A DNA stretch of 64,000 nucleotides from Ignavibacteriota bacterium (GTDB lineage: Bacteria > Bacteroidota > Ignavibacteria > SZUA-365): assembly GCA_016218045.1 (NCBI GenBank), contig JACRFB010000004.1, forward strand, positions 30,493 to 94,492, given 5' to 3'. This document shows, in pieces, positions 1 through 9,358 of this stretch. The stretch's first letter is position 1. Every line of letters begins with the position of its first letter. The position numbers were made by a program, and so were the translations under genes. Below the pieces are notes generated by a model. It was not told where the DNA came from and ran no database searches. It saw only the letters and a list, made by a program, of their open reading frames with translations.

Positions 1-1066
1 CGTCGTAGTTCCGCGACGCGCGTGCGGCCGCCGCTGCAAGCTGCAAGCGGGTGTTCCGTGAACCGGCAAGATCCCTGAACGCCGCCACGATGGTGGTCTC
101 GTCCGAAGGATTCACCAGCACGCCGCACTGTCCTTCGTGCACGACACGGCTCAATTCAGGGAAATTACTGGCGATGACAGGCAGCCCTGCCGCAAGATAC
201 TCGAACAACTTGTTGGGCAGCGAAAGGTAGTAGCTGCGGCCTCTGTTTTCGATGACACAGAGACCAACATCGGCACGGGCCGCCGTCGCGACCACCTCGG
301 CCGAAGGAACGGCCGGCAGGAAATGGACACGTGGCTCGACCCCCAATACGCGCGCTTCCTCCGCAAGCTGTCCGGTATCGCCCTGCCCCAGAAAAAGGAG
401 GTGCGCATCCGATACTTCGCGCATGGCACGAAGATAGAGCGAGGCCCCTCGGCCGTCCTGAACACCTCCCAGCGATAGAAAAAGGACGGCCTCGGCCGGC
501 ACACCGAGCGAAGCACGCACATCGATGCCCGGCAACCTGGATGACGAGGACGGGTAGTTGCGCGCCAGTTCGACCGGTACACGCGGATAACGGCCGCGCA
601 GTATCTCGGCGATGGAATCGTTGACGGTAAAGATGGTTTGCGCACGGGAGGCGTATCGCTGCTCGACGGCACGCCAGAAGACACGGGTGACGGGTCTGGC
701 GACGAGGGAGGCAATCGAGGGATACAGCTCGCGCGAGTCGAAACACAGCGGCACACGATTGCGCGCCGCCGCGCGCGCCGCCGCGGGAAGCACGTAGAGG
801 TCCGACGCCAGGCAGAGTCCGGCGGCGCGCGCGGCGGGCGTCCCGGGCGCGTGCTGCCAAAACCAGGCGAGCCGACGTCGCAATGATCCGCGCGGTGCGG
901 CCATGGTCTGCAGGTGTATTCCCGGCTCCAGTTCGCGCTCGGTTTCGGAATCACCCGGCGCAAGAACGGTCACCCTGCCGAAGCTGGTGAGCACCCGCGC
1001 AAAACGCAGGCAACGCGAGTCTGTTGTCGCATCACCCGAGACAAGGACGCAGGAGCGGAAGTCCAC
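1..1066 (-). CDS. GT4-family glycosyltransferase (3' end beyond window)
   Basis: Open reading frame that runs off the left edge of the window; about 355 residues are visible. It starts at GTG 1066, 12 bases after the stop of the PorV-like gene at 1079, with GGAG just upstream. The visible part has the two Rossmann halves of a GT-B enzyme. The N-terminal half carries short blocks such as VTVLAPGD and CFDSRELYPS. The C-terminal donor-binding half has VLFLSLGGVQDGRG, LLFLGQGD and the diagnostic NKLFEYLAAGLPVIAS block followed by FPELSRVV, the acidic nucleotide-sugar contact region of GT4 retaining transferases. No signal peptide or membrane segment is seen, so it is probably cytoplasmic. Substrate cannot be told. 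It is the last visible gene of the 5456-to-1 minus-strand group, which suggests a link to surface glycan or glycoprotein assembly, but that is inference. Confidence 0.85.
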   Translation of the reverse strand, partial: MDFRSCVLVSGDATTDSRCLRFARVLTSFGRVTVLAPGDSETERELEPGIHLQTMAAPRGSLRRRLAWFWQHAPGTPAARAAGLCLASDLYVLPAAARAAARNRVPLCFDSRELYPSIASLVARPVTRVFWRAVEQRYASRAQTIFTVNDSIAEILRGRYPRVPVELARNYPSSSSRLPGIDVRASLGVPAEAVLFLSLGGVQDGRGASLYLRAMREVSDAHLLFLGQGDTGQLAEEARVLGVEPRVHFLPAVPSAEVVATAARADVGLCVIENRGRSYYLSLPNKLFEYLAAGLPVIASNFPELSRVVHEGQCGVLVNPSDETTIVAAFRDLAGSRNTRLQLAAAAARASRNYD

Positions 1067-1078
1067 GCCCGCTCCGCG

Positions 1079-2005
1079 TCAGAGGGACAGCGACAACGCG
1101 AATGTGTGCGCGGTGCCGAACGTTTCCGTGTAGGGCACAAAGGAGTAGTCGAGGTTCAGCGGACCGTACACAACTCCGAATCCGCCCGACATACCCTTGA
1201 TTTCGGAACCAGTCATGTATCCGACACGCAGAGCGACAAGCTTGTCGTATTCGAACTCGAAACCGGCGTGCAGGTTTGTGCTTTTTTCCTTGAACACCGA
1301 CACTGCATCGACGGCAACACCAAAGTTCATTTTATCGAGACCGCCCGTTGTCTCATACGCAGTACCCGCGCGCAGCATGGTCGGGAGTGTGGTCGACTCG
1401 ACGCGCATGGCGCTCATGTCGCCCATGTTCAGCACGGCCGCGCCAAGACTCACGTCGCGCAGCGCTCCAGCGCCAAAGGGTCGGACACGCAAACCGAGAT
1501 CGAAGGCATACCCCGAGGCGTCGTCCACATACAGTTTCTCGTACAGGAATTTTGCACTGAGTCCGGCGGTCACATTGTCGGCCACGGGAAATCCCGCGGA
1601 CAGGCCCAGCATGAAGTCGCGCGAGGAAAAATCGCCCTGCGCCTCACCTGGCTGCAGTCGCGTTTCGATATTGTCGACCGACGCGAGATGCATCGCGGCG
1701 CCGAGTGTCCAGCCACCGAGCGGCAGCACCAGTCCGACGTATTGCGAGGTCACATCCTGCACCGAAATCTCGTGTGCGATGGAGAGGGCTGCCCTGTCCT
1801 GCGCTCCGAGCAGTGCGGGGTTGTAGAACGATGCAAAACCGAGCCGCGCGTCGGCGGCGCCCGTTTCGCCCAGCGCGATGCCGCGCGCTCCCACGCCGTT
1901 CTTGAGCACGCTGAGGCCTGTGGCTCCCGTCTGCGCATGCACGGGATGAAGCGCGGCGAACAGTGCGAGAAGCGCGGGAAGGAGGAGAAGTCGGTATGTC
2001 CGCAT
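1079..2005 (-). CDS. PorV/PorQ-family outer-membrane protein
   Basis: 308 residues with a signal peptide (about 1-24, ending VHAQ). The mature part opens with GARGIALGETGAADA and FASFYNPALLG, the N-terminal signature of the PorV/PorQ (UPF0164-like) family, then amphipathic beta strands and a hydrophobic C-terminal strand ending FALSLSL, as in an outer-membrane barrel. PorV shuttles T9SS cargo on the cell surface and PorQ belongs to the T9SS attachment complex; paralogues of unknown role are common. It starts one base after the stop of the neighbouring paralogue, so the two are very likely co-transcribed and coupled. Which T9SS role it has cannot be decided from sequence. Confidence 0.85.
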   Translation of the reverse strand: MRTYRLLLLPALLALFAALHPVHAQTGATGLSVLKNGVGARGIALGETGAADARLGFASFYNPALLGAQDRAALSIAHEISVQDVTSQYVGLVLPLGGWTLGAAMHLASVDNIETRLQPGEAQGDFSSRDFMLGLSAGFPVADNVTAGLSAKFLYEKLYVDDASGYAFDLGLRVRPFGAGALRDVSLGAAVLNMGDMSAMRVESTTLPTMLRAGTAYETTGGLDKMNFGVAVDAVSVFKEKSTNLHAGFEFEYDKLVALRVGYMTGSEIKGMSGGFGVVYGPLNLDYSFVPYTETFGTAHTFALSLSL

Positions 2006-2006
2006 G

Positions 2007-3047
2007 TCAGAAGGTCAGTGCGAATGAGAGAACGTGTGTGGGAGCCGGTGCCACCGGCTCGAGAATAAAGGCATAACTGATGGTGGGATGAAACACAGAT
2101 ACGGGCTGTGTGAAAGAGACGCCGAAGCTCGGTCGCGGATCGATGCCGTCGCCTTTGAGCGCCATGCGATCGAGGCCGGCGCGCACGGTCAACTGTTCCA
2201 CCAGCGCCACCTCGGCACCCGCGCGGAGAAGCACCGCGTCGCTGCCGTACAGCTCCGCTTCGACAGCCACCACGCCGCCATGCATCACGTCGACGGTGGA
2301 GGCGGCGGCCAATCGATATATTCGGATGAATGGGTCTTCTGTCGATTTCCCGTTCTCCGGTCCGTACAGCGCGCCCGTATCCCACTTGTATTTCGTGAGC
2401 AGTTCCTGCGCCACCATCGCGATGCTCAAGCGCTCGCTGAGCGAATACAGTATGCCAATGTCGACGCCAAAACCGGAACTCGTTACATCTTTGTAGAGTC
2501 CCGCGTAGTAGAATTTGACGTTGAATCCGCCCGCCATTCTCGGTGTGAATCTGTTTCCGAAATTCAGGAAGAACTGATTCTCGAACACGCTCATCTTTTC
2601 GGTCTGGAAGCCGTCGCTGTCGTACCCCATCACATCGGCATCACCCGCATTGGTCCATCCCGCGGAGACACCCGCGATGGACAGGGCGTCGGGGTCGTCG
2701 GGAAACTTGTTTGCGCCATTTTTCCTGATGGTCACCCGCTGCGTGTAACTGATTTGATTCAGGGCACGATCCAACGCCAGCACCGAGTAATTGCCGTACA
2801 CCACGCGGTCGCTCTGAAAAGGCGTCAGCGCGGGATTGTAGGTGGACGATATCGCGCCGCTCGTGATTGCGCTCATGGCATTGCCCATGCCCATGCCGCG
2901 CGCGCCAAAGCCCAGTCGCGTAAACGCGCCGGCTTTGCCGCCCTGCGCTAAGACTTGGCCCGGCATACATAAAAGCGCGGCGAGGAAAAGTGCGACGGCT
3001 GCAACGCGCCGCACATGTATGGTTTCGGATCCGCGTTTCATGCTCAT
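2007..3047 (-). CDS. PorV/PorQ-family outer-membrane protein, second paralogue
   Basis: 346 residues. A signal peptide covers about 1-35 (hydrophobic run to VLAQGG). The mature N-terminus has AFTRLGFGARGMGMGNAMSA and SSTYNPAL, the family signature of PorV/PorQ proteins, followed by alternating strand-like segments and a terminal strand ending LSFALTF. Its ATG overlaps the stop of the upstream beta-propeller gene by 4 bases (ATGA), and its own stop lies one base before the next paralogue, so three genes form a coupled unit. It is probably an outer-membrane partner of T9SS or of the co-encoded secreted propeller protein (inference). Confidence 0.85.
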   Translation of the reverse strand: MSMKRGSETIHVRRVAAVALFLAALLCMPGQVLAQGGKAGAFTRLGFGARGMGMGNAMSAITSGAISSTYNPALTPFQSDRVVYGNYSVLALDRALNQISYTQRVTIRKNGANKFPDDPDALSIAGVSAGWTNAGDADVMGYDSDGFQTEKMSVFENQFFLNFGNRFTPRMAGGFNVKFYYAGLYKDVTSSGFGVDIGILYSLSERLSIAMVAQELLTKYKWDTGALYGPENGKSTEDPFIRIYRLAAASTVDVMHGGVVAVEAELYGSDAVLLRAGAEVALVEQLTVRAGLDRMALKGDGIDPRPSFGVSFTQPVSVFHPTISYAFILEPVAPAPTHVLSFALTF

Positions 3048-4624
3048 TGCAACACCACCACTTTTGTCCAGACCGGATCGGCATCACCGACCGTGACCTG
3101 GATGTAGTACAAACCGTTCGCCACCTGCGTGCCCGCATCATCTCTGCCGTCCCATATCTCGTCGAGTTCCATATTGGCCGGACGCGCGGCGTTCTGCACA
3201 AGCACGCGGACCGGGAACATCGCGAAGTCGTAGACGCGAATCGAAACCGTCCCTGTCCCGTCGCTGCGGTACCGCACGCGGCACACTTCCGCGGCGGGTG
3301 AAAAGGGATTCGGATAGGCGTAGGTTTTTACCGACTCGGTGAGCGGCTGTGCAGCGCGGAGGATGGTCCAGTTCCTCCCGAACGGCTCGTTTGGCGAATC
3401 GATGGTGGTCACGAGTCCGTCCGCAGTGGCGAGCCACACGCGTGATCCCTGCGAGGCCACCGCATAACAGCGGCTGTCGGTGATGCGCGCGCGGTTCACC
3501 TGGTCGACGAAGACGGACTGATTCAGCCAGGTCCGGCCGCCGTCATCGGAACGGAACACACCGGAATTGGTTCCGGCATAGACGATCGAATCCAGAAAAC
3601 CGAAATTATGCGTGAATTCGCCGCGCAGCGCAGTCGTCCAGGTGTCCCCACCGTCGACGGTGTAACTCACCGCGCGGAATTCGAGTGCCTCGAGGGCGTT
3701 GATGGTCGATGCCCAGATACACTCGCGCCCGTTCACCACATTCCGTCCGAGCGCCACGACGAAGTTGCCTGATATCGGGGTGCGCTGATTGGCGTACGAG
3801 AATTTTCGCCACGATCGCCCGGCATCCGTCGTGCGATTGACGCCGCCCGCGGTGCCGACCCAGACGGTGCTGTCGTTTACGGCGAGCACGGAAAACACGC
3901 GGTGATTCAGACTGCCGCGTAATCCCTTCTGCGTGCCGGCGGCGTTCCAGAAGTCGGGCCTGTCCACGGGGGACAGAGCAAAAGACAACGTGTCGTCGAC
4001 ATCGATGGAATCGAGATTGTCGGGCGGCAATACCACAGGCTGGAAGGTCAGACCGCCGTCGGACGAGCGACGCAGACCTCCGGCAAAATTCGCCGTCCAA
4101 ATATCGGTGCCGGTCACTGCAACGTCGTAGGTGATGTTGTTGATCGGTGTGGTGATGGCGAGTCCCTTGATGCGATTCGCGCCGTATTGCACTGTGATCG
4201 TGCTGTCGCCCTCCGCCTCCTGCGGTTGCATGATACGTCGCCAGGTGGCGCCGTTGTCGGTTGACACTGCGAGGCCGAGTCCTTTCGGAAGTCGGGTGCC
4301 GTCGTCGAGTTCTTCTGAACCGGCGAGCGAAGCCCAGAGTACGGGACCGTGTCCGTCAAGGGCGGCAATATCCTCCTTGTCAAAGGGCGCGGCATCCCCA
4401 AAATGTCGCCACGACGCGCCGCCATCGGTGCTGAGATCGAGTCCTTTGCCGCCTGCGACCCACACGCTGTCGCCTCGTATCAGGAATTCGATGGCGCTGT
4501 TGCTCAGCGGAAGTGAGCCCTGACCGAGCTGCGGAGATGAAGGAAACATCTGCGCGCTTGCGCGCGGAAGAAGGAGTGTCATCACACATGCGACGACCGG
4601 GAGATACCCACAGCGTGTTCTCAT
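3044..4624 (-). CDS. Secreted Asp-box beta-propeller with T9SS C-terminal sorting domain
   Basis: 526 residues. Signal peptide about 1-24. Residues about 45-425 carry at least six Asp-box (BNR) motifs of the form S-x-D-G-G-x-S/T-W, for example STDGGASWR, STDNGATWR, TTDAGRSWR, TVDGGDTWT and SDDGGRTWL, typical of sortilin/sialidase-like beta-propellers. About residue 435 onward begins YAYPNPFSP, then a FlgD-like Ig fold ending with an IWDGRDDAG loop and NGLYYIQV, the usual type A T9SS sorting domain. So the protein is predicted to cross the outer membrane by T9SS. Its stop overlaps the start of the PorV-like gene. No sialidase active-site set was recognised, so a binding or structural role is more likely than enzymatic. 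Confidence 0.85.
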   Translation of the reverse strand: MRTRCGYLPVVACVMTLLLPRASAQMFPSSPQLGQGSLPLSNSAIEFLIRGDSVWVAGGKGLDLSTDGGASWRHFGDAAPFDKEDIAALDGHGPVLWASLAGSEELDDGTRLPKGLGLAVSTDNGATWRRIMQPQEAEGDSTITVQYGANRIKGLAITTPINNITYDVAVTGTDIWTANFAGGLRRSSDGGLTFQPVVLPPDNLDSIDVDDTLSFALSPVDRPDFWNAAGTQKGLRGSLNHRVFSVLAVNDSTVWVGTAGGVNRTTDAGRSWRKFSYANQRTPISGNFVVALGRNVVNGRECIWASTINALEALEFRAVSYTVDGGDTWTTALRGEFTHNFGFLDSIVYAGTNSGVFRSDDGGRTWLNQSVFVDQVNRARITDSRCYAVASQGSRVWLATADGLVTTIDSPNEPFGRNWTILRAAQPLTESVKTYAYPNPFSPAAEVCRVRYRSDGTGTVSIRVYDFAMFPVRVLVQNAARPANMELDEIWDGRDDAGTQVANGLYYIQVTVGDADPVWTKVVVLQ

Positions 4625-4628
4625 GCGC

Positions 4629-5456
4629 CTAACGGAGATAAATGTTTCGCGCTTCGAAGGCGCTCAGATTGCTGAGATCGTACACAAAAAATTCGAAACG
4701 ATAACGGCCGCGTGCTGCGGTCGAGGGCAACTGCACGTCGATGGTGTACGTGCCGTCCCCCGCAAGCGCGTCGCCATGTGTGCCGTCGTCGAACATGATG
4801 AAAGGGTTGCTTACGGATGCCTGGCCATTGGGCAGATAGGAATTGAACAGGACGCGTTTGATATCGCCCCGACCGCTCGAATCGGTCACACATGCGGTGA
4901 TGCGCAGCACCTGGGATCCCTCCGTCGGCACGTCGACGGTGTCAGGAGTCTCGATGCCGCAGAAATACGGCGGCCGGCTGCCTGAGGTCACAGACACCTT
5001 CGCGTGAACCTGCGCAGCGGACCTGTCCGCCGCGTCACTGCCCTCCACATTCAAACGATAGTCACGCACGTCGCCCCTGCTGATGCGCAACTCCACCAAA
5101 CCCTCGAAGTACCCGTTCGAAACGCGGCGCAAATCCGCGCGCGCGAGCGACTCCGAGCGTCCATCCACAGTGACGTTCGCCCATGCGCGCGTAACGCGTC
5201 TGGTCTGATCGGCCTGTGTGGTATCCGTGTGTACGGAGAGGGGGATCGGGATGACGATCGGATCGGACGGCGATTTATCACGCCCCGCGACAATCGACAT
5301 GGTGTCGGTGTCGAACGACGACGCCGGGAGCGAGAGTTGGAAAAAGCTCTGCTGCTGAGGTGGAAGCTGTGTGTCTACCAGCGAAGTGTCGTCGCTGCAG
5401 GAGTAAAGGAAACACGAGAGAACAGCGAGCGCGGCAATACGCGAGACAACTATCAT
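4629..5456 (-). CDS. Lipoprotein with Ig-like/choice-of-anchor-type C-terminal domain
   Basis: 275 residues. A short signal peptide ends at lipobox LYSC with Cys20, so it is probably a lipoprotein. The middle holds beta-rich segments. Residues about 180-270 read like the Ig-like domain with a loop D-D-G-T-H-G-D-A-x-A-G-D-G-T-Y, known from many Bacteroidota lipoproteins (often labelled choice-of-anchor X), ending RYRFEFFVYDLSN. It is the first gene of the minus-strand group reaching the PorV-like pair, 4 bases from the propeller gene. Function unknown; perhaps a surface anchor or adaptor for that system (inference). Confidence 0.75.
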   Translation of the reverse strand: MIVVSRIAALAVLSCFLYSCSDDTSLVDTQLPPQQQSFFQLSLPASSFDTDTMSIVAGRDKSPSDPIVIPIPLSVHTDTTQADQTRRVTRAWANVTVDGRSESLARADLRRVSNGYFEGLVELRISRGDVRDYRLNVEGSDAADRSAAQVHAKVSVTSGSRPPYFCGIETPDTVDVPTEGSQVLRITACVTDSSGRGDIKRVLFNSYLPNGQASVSNPFIMFDDGTHGDALAGDGTYTIDVQLPSTAARGRYRFEFFVYDLSNLSAFEARNIYLR

Positions 5457-5485
5457 TTACACGATTCCTATGCTGAAGTATGACG

Positions 5486-5520
5486 AAGCCGGGGCACCAA
5501 TTGGTTGCATGCCCCGGCTT
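5486..5520. other. Strong GC hairpin between the lipoprotein and M50 genes
   Basis: An 11-bp perfect stem, AAGCCGGGGCA with TGCCCCGGCTT, around a 13-base loop. It lies 97 bases past the stop of the M50 protease gene and 30 bases upstream of the lipoprotein start. It could end minus-strand transcription from the protease gene, but no U-tract follows on that strand, so a leader structure for the lipoprotein mRNA is equally possible. Confidence 0.6.
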
Positions 5521-5617
5521 ACAGTCACACTATCAAGGAGGCAGAACAAACATACCCAACCGATTTTTAAAAGTCAATCCGGCAGGATGTCCGGTTTCAT
5601 TTTTTCCATGAAAAAAA

Positions 5618-6649
5618 TTATTGGAAGAAGATGGGAGCGGGTACTGCACATAAAATGAACATCAGAAAGGCGAAAAAGCCAAGAGCCCGACGACGCGTAT
5701 CAAGTTCTTGATATTCATCGACTTGCGGATGATCGACCTTGATCACAAAGAGAATGATGAGGGACCAGAGAAACCACCCCGGCCAAAAAACGGAATAATA
5801 ATTGCTGAAATTTTCAACGATGTAGATCGCCGTATCCTCGAAGTTGAGATACGCGAGAATGGTCGGGAGGAAGCCCATTCCGCCAAGAATGGCGAGCAAA
5901 ATCACCACTCCGCGGGCGATAAAACCATGCAGTTTCGGGAACATCGCGTACAGAATATGGCCGCCATCGAGCTGCCCTGCGGGCAGAAGATTCATCGCTG
6001 TTACCAGCAGGCCAAACCAGCCGGTGATGAGCAGCGGATAGTGATACATCTCCCACATCGGCGGGACATACGCACCTGCTGGTGCAAAAATACCCTGCAT
6101 GAGAGTGTACATCGCGGGCATGCCGAAGGTCATGGTTGTTCCCGGCGGAAGACCGGGAACGTTGTTGATCACAAAATCGAAGTCCGGATGTATTGCGAGA
6201 AGAAAATCGGTGCCAGGGAGTGTGAGGAAACCGACCGCGAGCACCAGCAGGCTCGCGATGAATCCCGCGATAGGACCCGCGATACCGATATCAAAAAGCG
6301 CGACAACGCTGCTGATGCGTCGTTTGGTGCGGATCACCGCACCGAGTGTTCCGAAACCGACGATGTCGACAGGCGGCAGCGGAATGAAGTACGGAAGCGT
6401 GACCGGCACACGATGATGCCGCGCGGCGAAATAATGTCCGAACTCGTGCGATGCGAGGATAAAAAGCAGTGCGATGCTGTATGTGAGGCCGAGTTCGATG
6501 TTGACGAGATCCGTTTCATTGCGCCATAACATGCCCGCTATCATCGTCGTGAAAAACGTGACCACAAAAAAGATCGTGTGTTTGAGTATCTGCACCGGCG
6601 CGAGAAGCGGGTCACGCGCGGGAAGATCTGTCGTGTCGAGAGGATTCAT
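5618..6649 (-). CDS. Site-2 protease-type membrane metalloprotease (M50 family)
   Basis: 343 residues with about six to seven hydrophobic segments. The zinc motif HEFGH sits at residues 68-72, and the third-ligand motif NLLPAGQLDGGH at 220-231, both inside membrane segments, as in the site-2 protease/EcsP-like M50 group without a PDZ domain. Such enzymes cut substrates within the bilayer. ATG 6649 was chosen because the frame upstream of it is low-complexity Arg/Ser-rich and would overlap the HAD gene. It is followed by the strong hairpin at 5486-5520. The substrate is unknown, and no anti-sigma factor is encoded nearby. Confidence 0.9.
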   Translation of the reverse strand: MNPLDTTDLPARDPLLAPVQILKHTIFFVVTFFTTMIAGMLWRNETDLVNIELGLTYSIALLFILASHEFGHYFAARHHRVPVTLPYFIPLPPVDIVGFGTLGAVIRTKRRISSVVALFDIGIAGPIAGFIASLLVLAVGFLTLPGTDFLLAIHPDFDFVINNVPGLPPGTTMTFGMPAMYTLMQGIFAPAGAYVPPMWEMYHYPLLITGWFGLLVTAMNLLPAGQLDGGHILYAMFPKLHGFIARGVVILLAILGGMGFLPTILAYLNFEDTAIYIVENFSNYYSVFWPGWFLWSLIILFVIKVDHPQVDEYQELDTRRRALGFFAFLMFILCAVPAPIFFQ

Positions 6650-6740
6650 GGAGTGGTCGATGTTTCGATGTCGTCGGTGTCTCTGTGCCCGTGTATGCGG
6701 ATCTGTGCACGCATCTCCTGCCGCGATGTTGGGTGTATGC

Positions 6741-7442
6741 TCATTCCCCCGCCCATACATCCGCGCGTGCAAGCGCGGCGCGCCGCGGTTTGCGGATGCG
6801 CTTCCTATCTGCCAACGCAGTGAGCTGCGCGCGGATGTTGTCGAAAGAGGAGAAGCGGCGGAATGAGATGTTCTCGCGTTGGCAATACGTTTCGAGTGCG
6901 TCCCTTGCGAAGACGATGTCGGCATACTGCGCCGCACAGAAATCAGAAAAGCCGTCACCGATGAGCACGATAATATCGTCGTCGGGGGTCAGCGTGAGCA
7001 TTCGATTGCGCTTGCACGTGCCGCAGCGCGCGCAGAACTCGTCGGCCCAGGGCCGCCGCACGATGCAGCGTCCGCCCTCGCGATACACGAGCCGGTTCGC
7101 GTACACGGGCACATCAACCGACGCGGCGAGCAGGATCGGCAGGATGTAAGCATCGAGTCCGTCACTGACAATGCTCAGCGGATATTCCTGCGCGGCACAC
7201 CAGTGAACAAAATCAACAAAACCGGGTTCGACGGTAAACTGCGCACTCCACGTATCGACATGCTCGGGAGTTATACCACGCATCCTGTCCGTGTACCGCG
7301 TAAACACTTCATCGATGGTGATGTCGCCCGCCATGAACGACGCGTTGTCATTCCACATCTCGGGTCCGGAAAACGTCGAAAAAAATCTGTCGCCCACATC
7401 CTCGCGTACGATGGTGCCGTCGAAATCGCAGTAGATACGCAG
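6741..7442 (-). CDS. HAD-IB phosphatase, MtnX-like
   Basis: About 233 residues. Motif I CDFDGT lies at the very N-terminus, motif II is IVSDG, and motif III/IV is VLIGDGFSDFCAA, so this is a HAD superfamily phosphatase. The alpha-helical cap between motifs I and II fits the HAD-IB group, with best overall resemblance to MtnX-like 2-hydroxy-3-keto-5-methylthiopentenyl-1-phosphate phosphatases. No other methionine-salvage gene is nearby, so the substrate is open. The start is uncertain: no ATG, GTG or TTG lies close to motif I. CTG 7442 gives a normal N-terminus, while GTG 7553 would add 37 residues and overlap the start of the divergent ferredoxin gene. Confidence 0.75.
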   Translation of the reverse strand: MRIYCDFDGTIVREDVGDRFFSTFSGPEMWNDNASFMAGDITIDEVFTRYTDRMRGITPEHVDTWSAQFTVEPGFVDFVHWCAAQEYPLSIVSDGLDAYILPILLAASVDVPVYANRLVYREGGRCIVRRPWADEFCARCGTCKRNRMLTLTPDDDIIVLIGDGFSDFCAAQYADIVFARDALETYCQRENISFRRFSSFDNIRAQLTALADRKRIRKPRRAALARADVWAGE

Positions 7443-7547
7443 CCGATGGTATTCCCGCGTTGCGGATTGTTTGTCTGAGCGTGTATCTGCAAGTTGTCGA
7501 TGCGCTGTGTCCCCTCCCGCCAGCGTCGACAGATCCGGATCGGCGAC

Positions 7548-7835
7548 ATGCACACCATCACCCTGCTCCCTTTCAACGTCAGACTTCTCGCACACGAAGA
7601 CGAAACGGTCTTCCACACGATCAGGCGACACGGGTATCCGATCGCATCGTCCTGTGATGGCGACGGTGTCTGCGATAAATGCCGTCTGCGTATCGTTGCG
7701 GGTGCCGACAATGTGACCGCCCCGAACGACACCGAGCGTCGCTTCATGCGCGAGCGTTCCTTCGACGACGGCGAACGTATGGCGTGCCAGATCCGTTGCA
7801 CCGGCGACATCTCCGTCCGCACCACGTACTGGTAA
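7548..7835 (+). CDS. 2Fe-2S ferredoxin, adrenodoxin/Isc-like spacing
   Basis: 95 residues. The cysteine pattern is C-x5-C-x2-C (CDGDGVCDKC) followed about 34 residues later by the fourth ligand in ERMACQ, which fits vertebrate-type/Isc ferredoxins rather than plant-type C-x4-C. It transfers single electrons in the cytoplasm; the redox partner is not encoded nearby. ATG 7548 was chosen over an ATG 54 bases upstream because the family starts directly with the first beta strand (TITLLPF). It is divergent from the HAD gene, with only about 100 bases between them for both promoters. Confidence 0.88.
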   Translation: MHTITLLPFNVRLLAHEDETVFHTIRRHGYPIASSCDGDGVCDKCRLRIVAGADNVTAPNDTERRFMRERSFDDGERMACQIRCTGDISVRTTYW

Positions 7836-7873
7836 CCGTTCACGCGGCTCCCCCGCTCTCCCGCTCATGTACA

Positions 7874-9307
7874 TCAGGCGTCGAGTCCCGCTTCCTCGCA
7901 GAGCCGCGCTACCAGCAGCAGAATCTCTTCGCCGAAGGCCGGCGCGATACACTGCACACCGATAGGCAGCCCCGCATCGTCGCGGCCTGCAGGGACACTG
8001 AGCGCCGGAAGCCCGGCGAGGTTCACCGACGCCGTGAACAGATCCGACAGGTACATGGCGAGCGGATCGCCCGTTTTTTCCCCGAGACGAAACGCCGTGC
8101 TTGGAGTGGTCGGAGTCAGCAGCATCGTCACATCCCTGAATGCGGCATCGAAGTCCTCGCGAAGCAGGCGCCGCACACGCTGCGCCTTGAGGTAATAGGC
8201 CTCGTAGTATCCGGCCGAAAGGGCGTATGTGCCCAGCAATATGCGTCGCTTCACCTCGTCGCCGAAGCCCGCCGCACGCGACATCACGGTGGAATCGACG
8301 GCCGAGCGCGCGCCGTCCACACGCGCACCATAGCGCGCTCCGTCGAAGCGCGCAAGATTCGAGGAGGCCTCGGCAGTCGCAATGATGGAGTACACCGCAA
8401 TCGTGTCCTCGAGCCGCGGCAGTGATAGCGGCACAATGTCCGCTCCCGCGGAACGAAATACTTCGCAGGTCCGCTCAACCGCACGCCGGATCGAAGGCGC
8501 GAGCGCGTCGCTCATACACTCGCGCGGAATGCCGATGCGCGCGCCCTGCAAGGCCGCGGCATACCGCGTTTCCAGGAACGGGGCCACGTCCGTGGCCGCA
8601 CGCTGCGCCGTCGTGGCGTCGTGCGTATCGTGTCCGCTGATGGCATCAAGCACAAGCGCGGCATCCATCGCGCTGCGCGCAAAGACGCCGATCTGATCCA
8701 AGGACGAGGCAAAGGCGACAAGTCCGTGCCGCGAGACGCGTCCGTACGTCGGTTTGAGTCCGAGCACACCCGTAAACGCCGCGGGCTGCCGCACAGAGCC
8801 GCCGGTCTCCGACCCGAGCGCGACATGGGCCATCCCTGTCGCGACTGCGACGGCCGAACCACCACTGGATCCGCCCGGCACGCGTGAATGATCGTGGGGA
8901 TTGTGTGTCGGTCCGTACGCGGAATTTTCGGTGGAGGAGCCCATGGCGAACTCGTCCATGTTAGTCCGCCCTGTAAACACGGCCCCGGCAGCACGCAGGC
9001 GCGCGATGGCGGTTGCATCGTACAGGGCCGTGAATCCCTCGAGTATCCGTGACGCACAGCCGAGCCGTTTCCCTTGCACGCTGATGTTGTCTTTTACCGC
9101 AACGAGCATTCCTTCCAACGATGCCGCATTTGAGGAAACGAAGGAAGCGTCGGCTTTCGATGCATGCACCGCGCTGTCCTCATACTGTTCGAGGTACGCG
9201 TGCAGGTGTGACAGAGCTTCGGCGCGGGCTGTGCTTTCGGCGTAAAGCTGCGCGCAGGTGGTGCCGCCCGAGAGCAGGCGCTCCCTGTCGATGGTGTACG
9301 TGTTCAT
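7874..9307 (-). CDS. gatA: Asp-tRNA(Asn)/Glu-tRNA(Gln) amidotransferase subunit A
   Basis: 477 residues, the usual length. The amidase-signature triad is complete: Lys72 in AVKDN, cis-Ser147 in PGGSSGGS and nucleophile Ser171 in [10 protein letters not shown]. GatA hydrolyses glutamine and passes ammonia to GatB for correction of misacylated Glu-tRNA(Gln) or Asp-tRNA(Asn). [20 protein letters not shown] and [22 protein letters not shown] are strongly GatA-like, which separates it from other amidases. GatB and GatC are not in this window, so the gene stands apart from its partners. It is the last gene of the minus-strand block 12764-7874 and convergent with the ferredoxin gene. Confidence 0.95.
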   Translation of the reverse strand: MNTYTIDRERLLSGGTTCAQLYAESTARAEALSHLHAYLEQYEDSAVHASKADASFVSSNAASLEGMLVAVKDNISVQGKRLGCASRILEGFTALYDATAIARLRAAGAVFTGRTNMDEFAMGSSTENSAYGPTHNPHDHSRVPGGSSGGSAVAVATGMAHVALGSETGGSVRQPAAFTGVLGLKPTYGRVSRHGLVAFASSLDQIGVFARSAMDAALVLDAISGHDTHDATTAQRAATDVAPFLETRYAAALQGARIGIPRECMSDALAPSIRRAVERTCEVFRSAGADIVPLSLPRLEDTIAVYSIIATAEASSNLARFDGARYGARVDGARSAVDSTVMSRAAGFGDEVKRRILLGTYALSAGYYEAYYLKAQRVRRLLREDFDAAFRDVTMLLTPTTPSTAFRLGEKTGDPLAMYLSDLFTASVNLAGLPALSVPAGRDDAGLPIGVQCIAPAFGEEILLLVARLCEEAGLDA

Positions 9308-9358
9308 ACTGACGAATCCGCAGACTCCGCCTCACCGGGGAGCCGCGCGGGAGCGGAC

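Noticed and set aside
5521..5617. Small gene after an AGGAGG-like sequence near 5540
   Set aside because: No in-frame start with a coding stretch of useful length follows; the region reads as untranslated sequence with weak hairpins.
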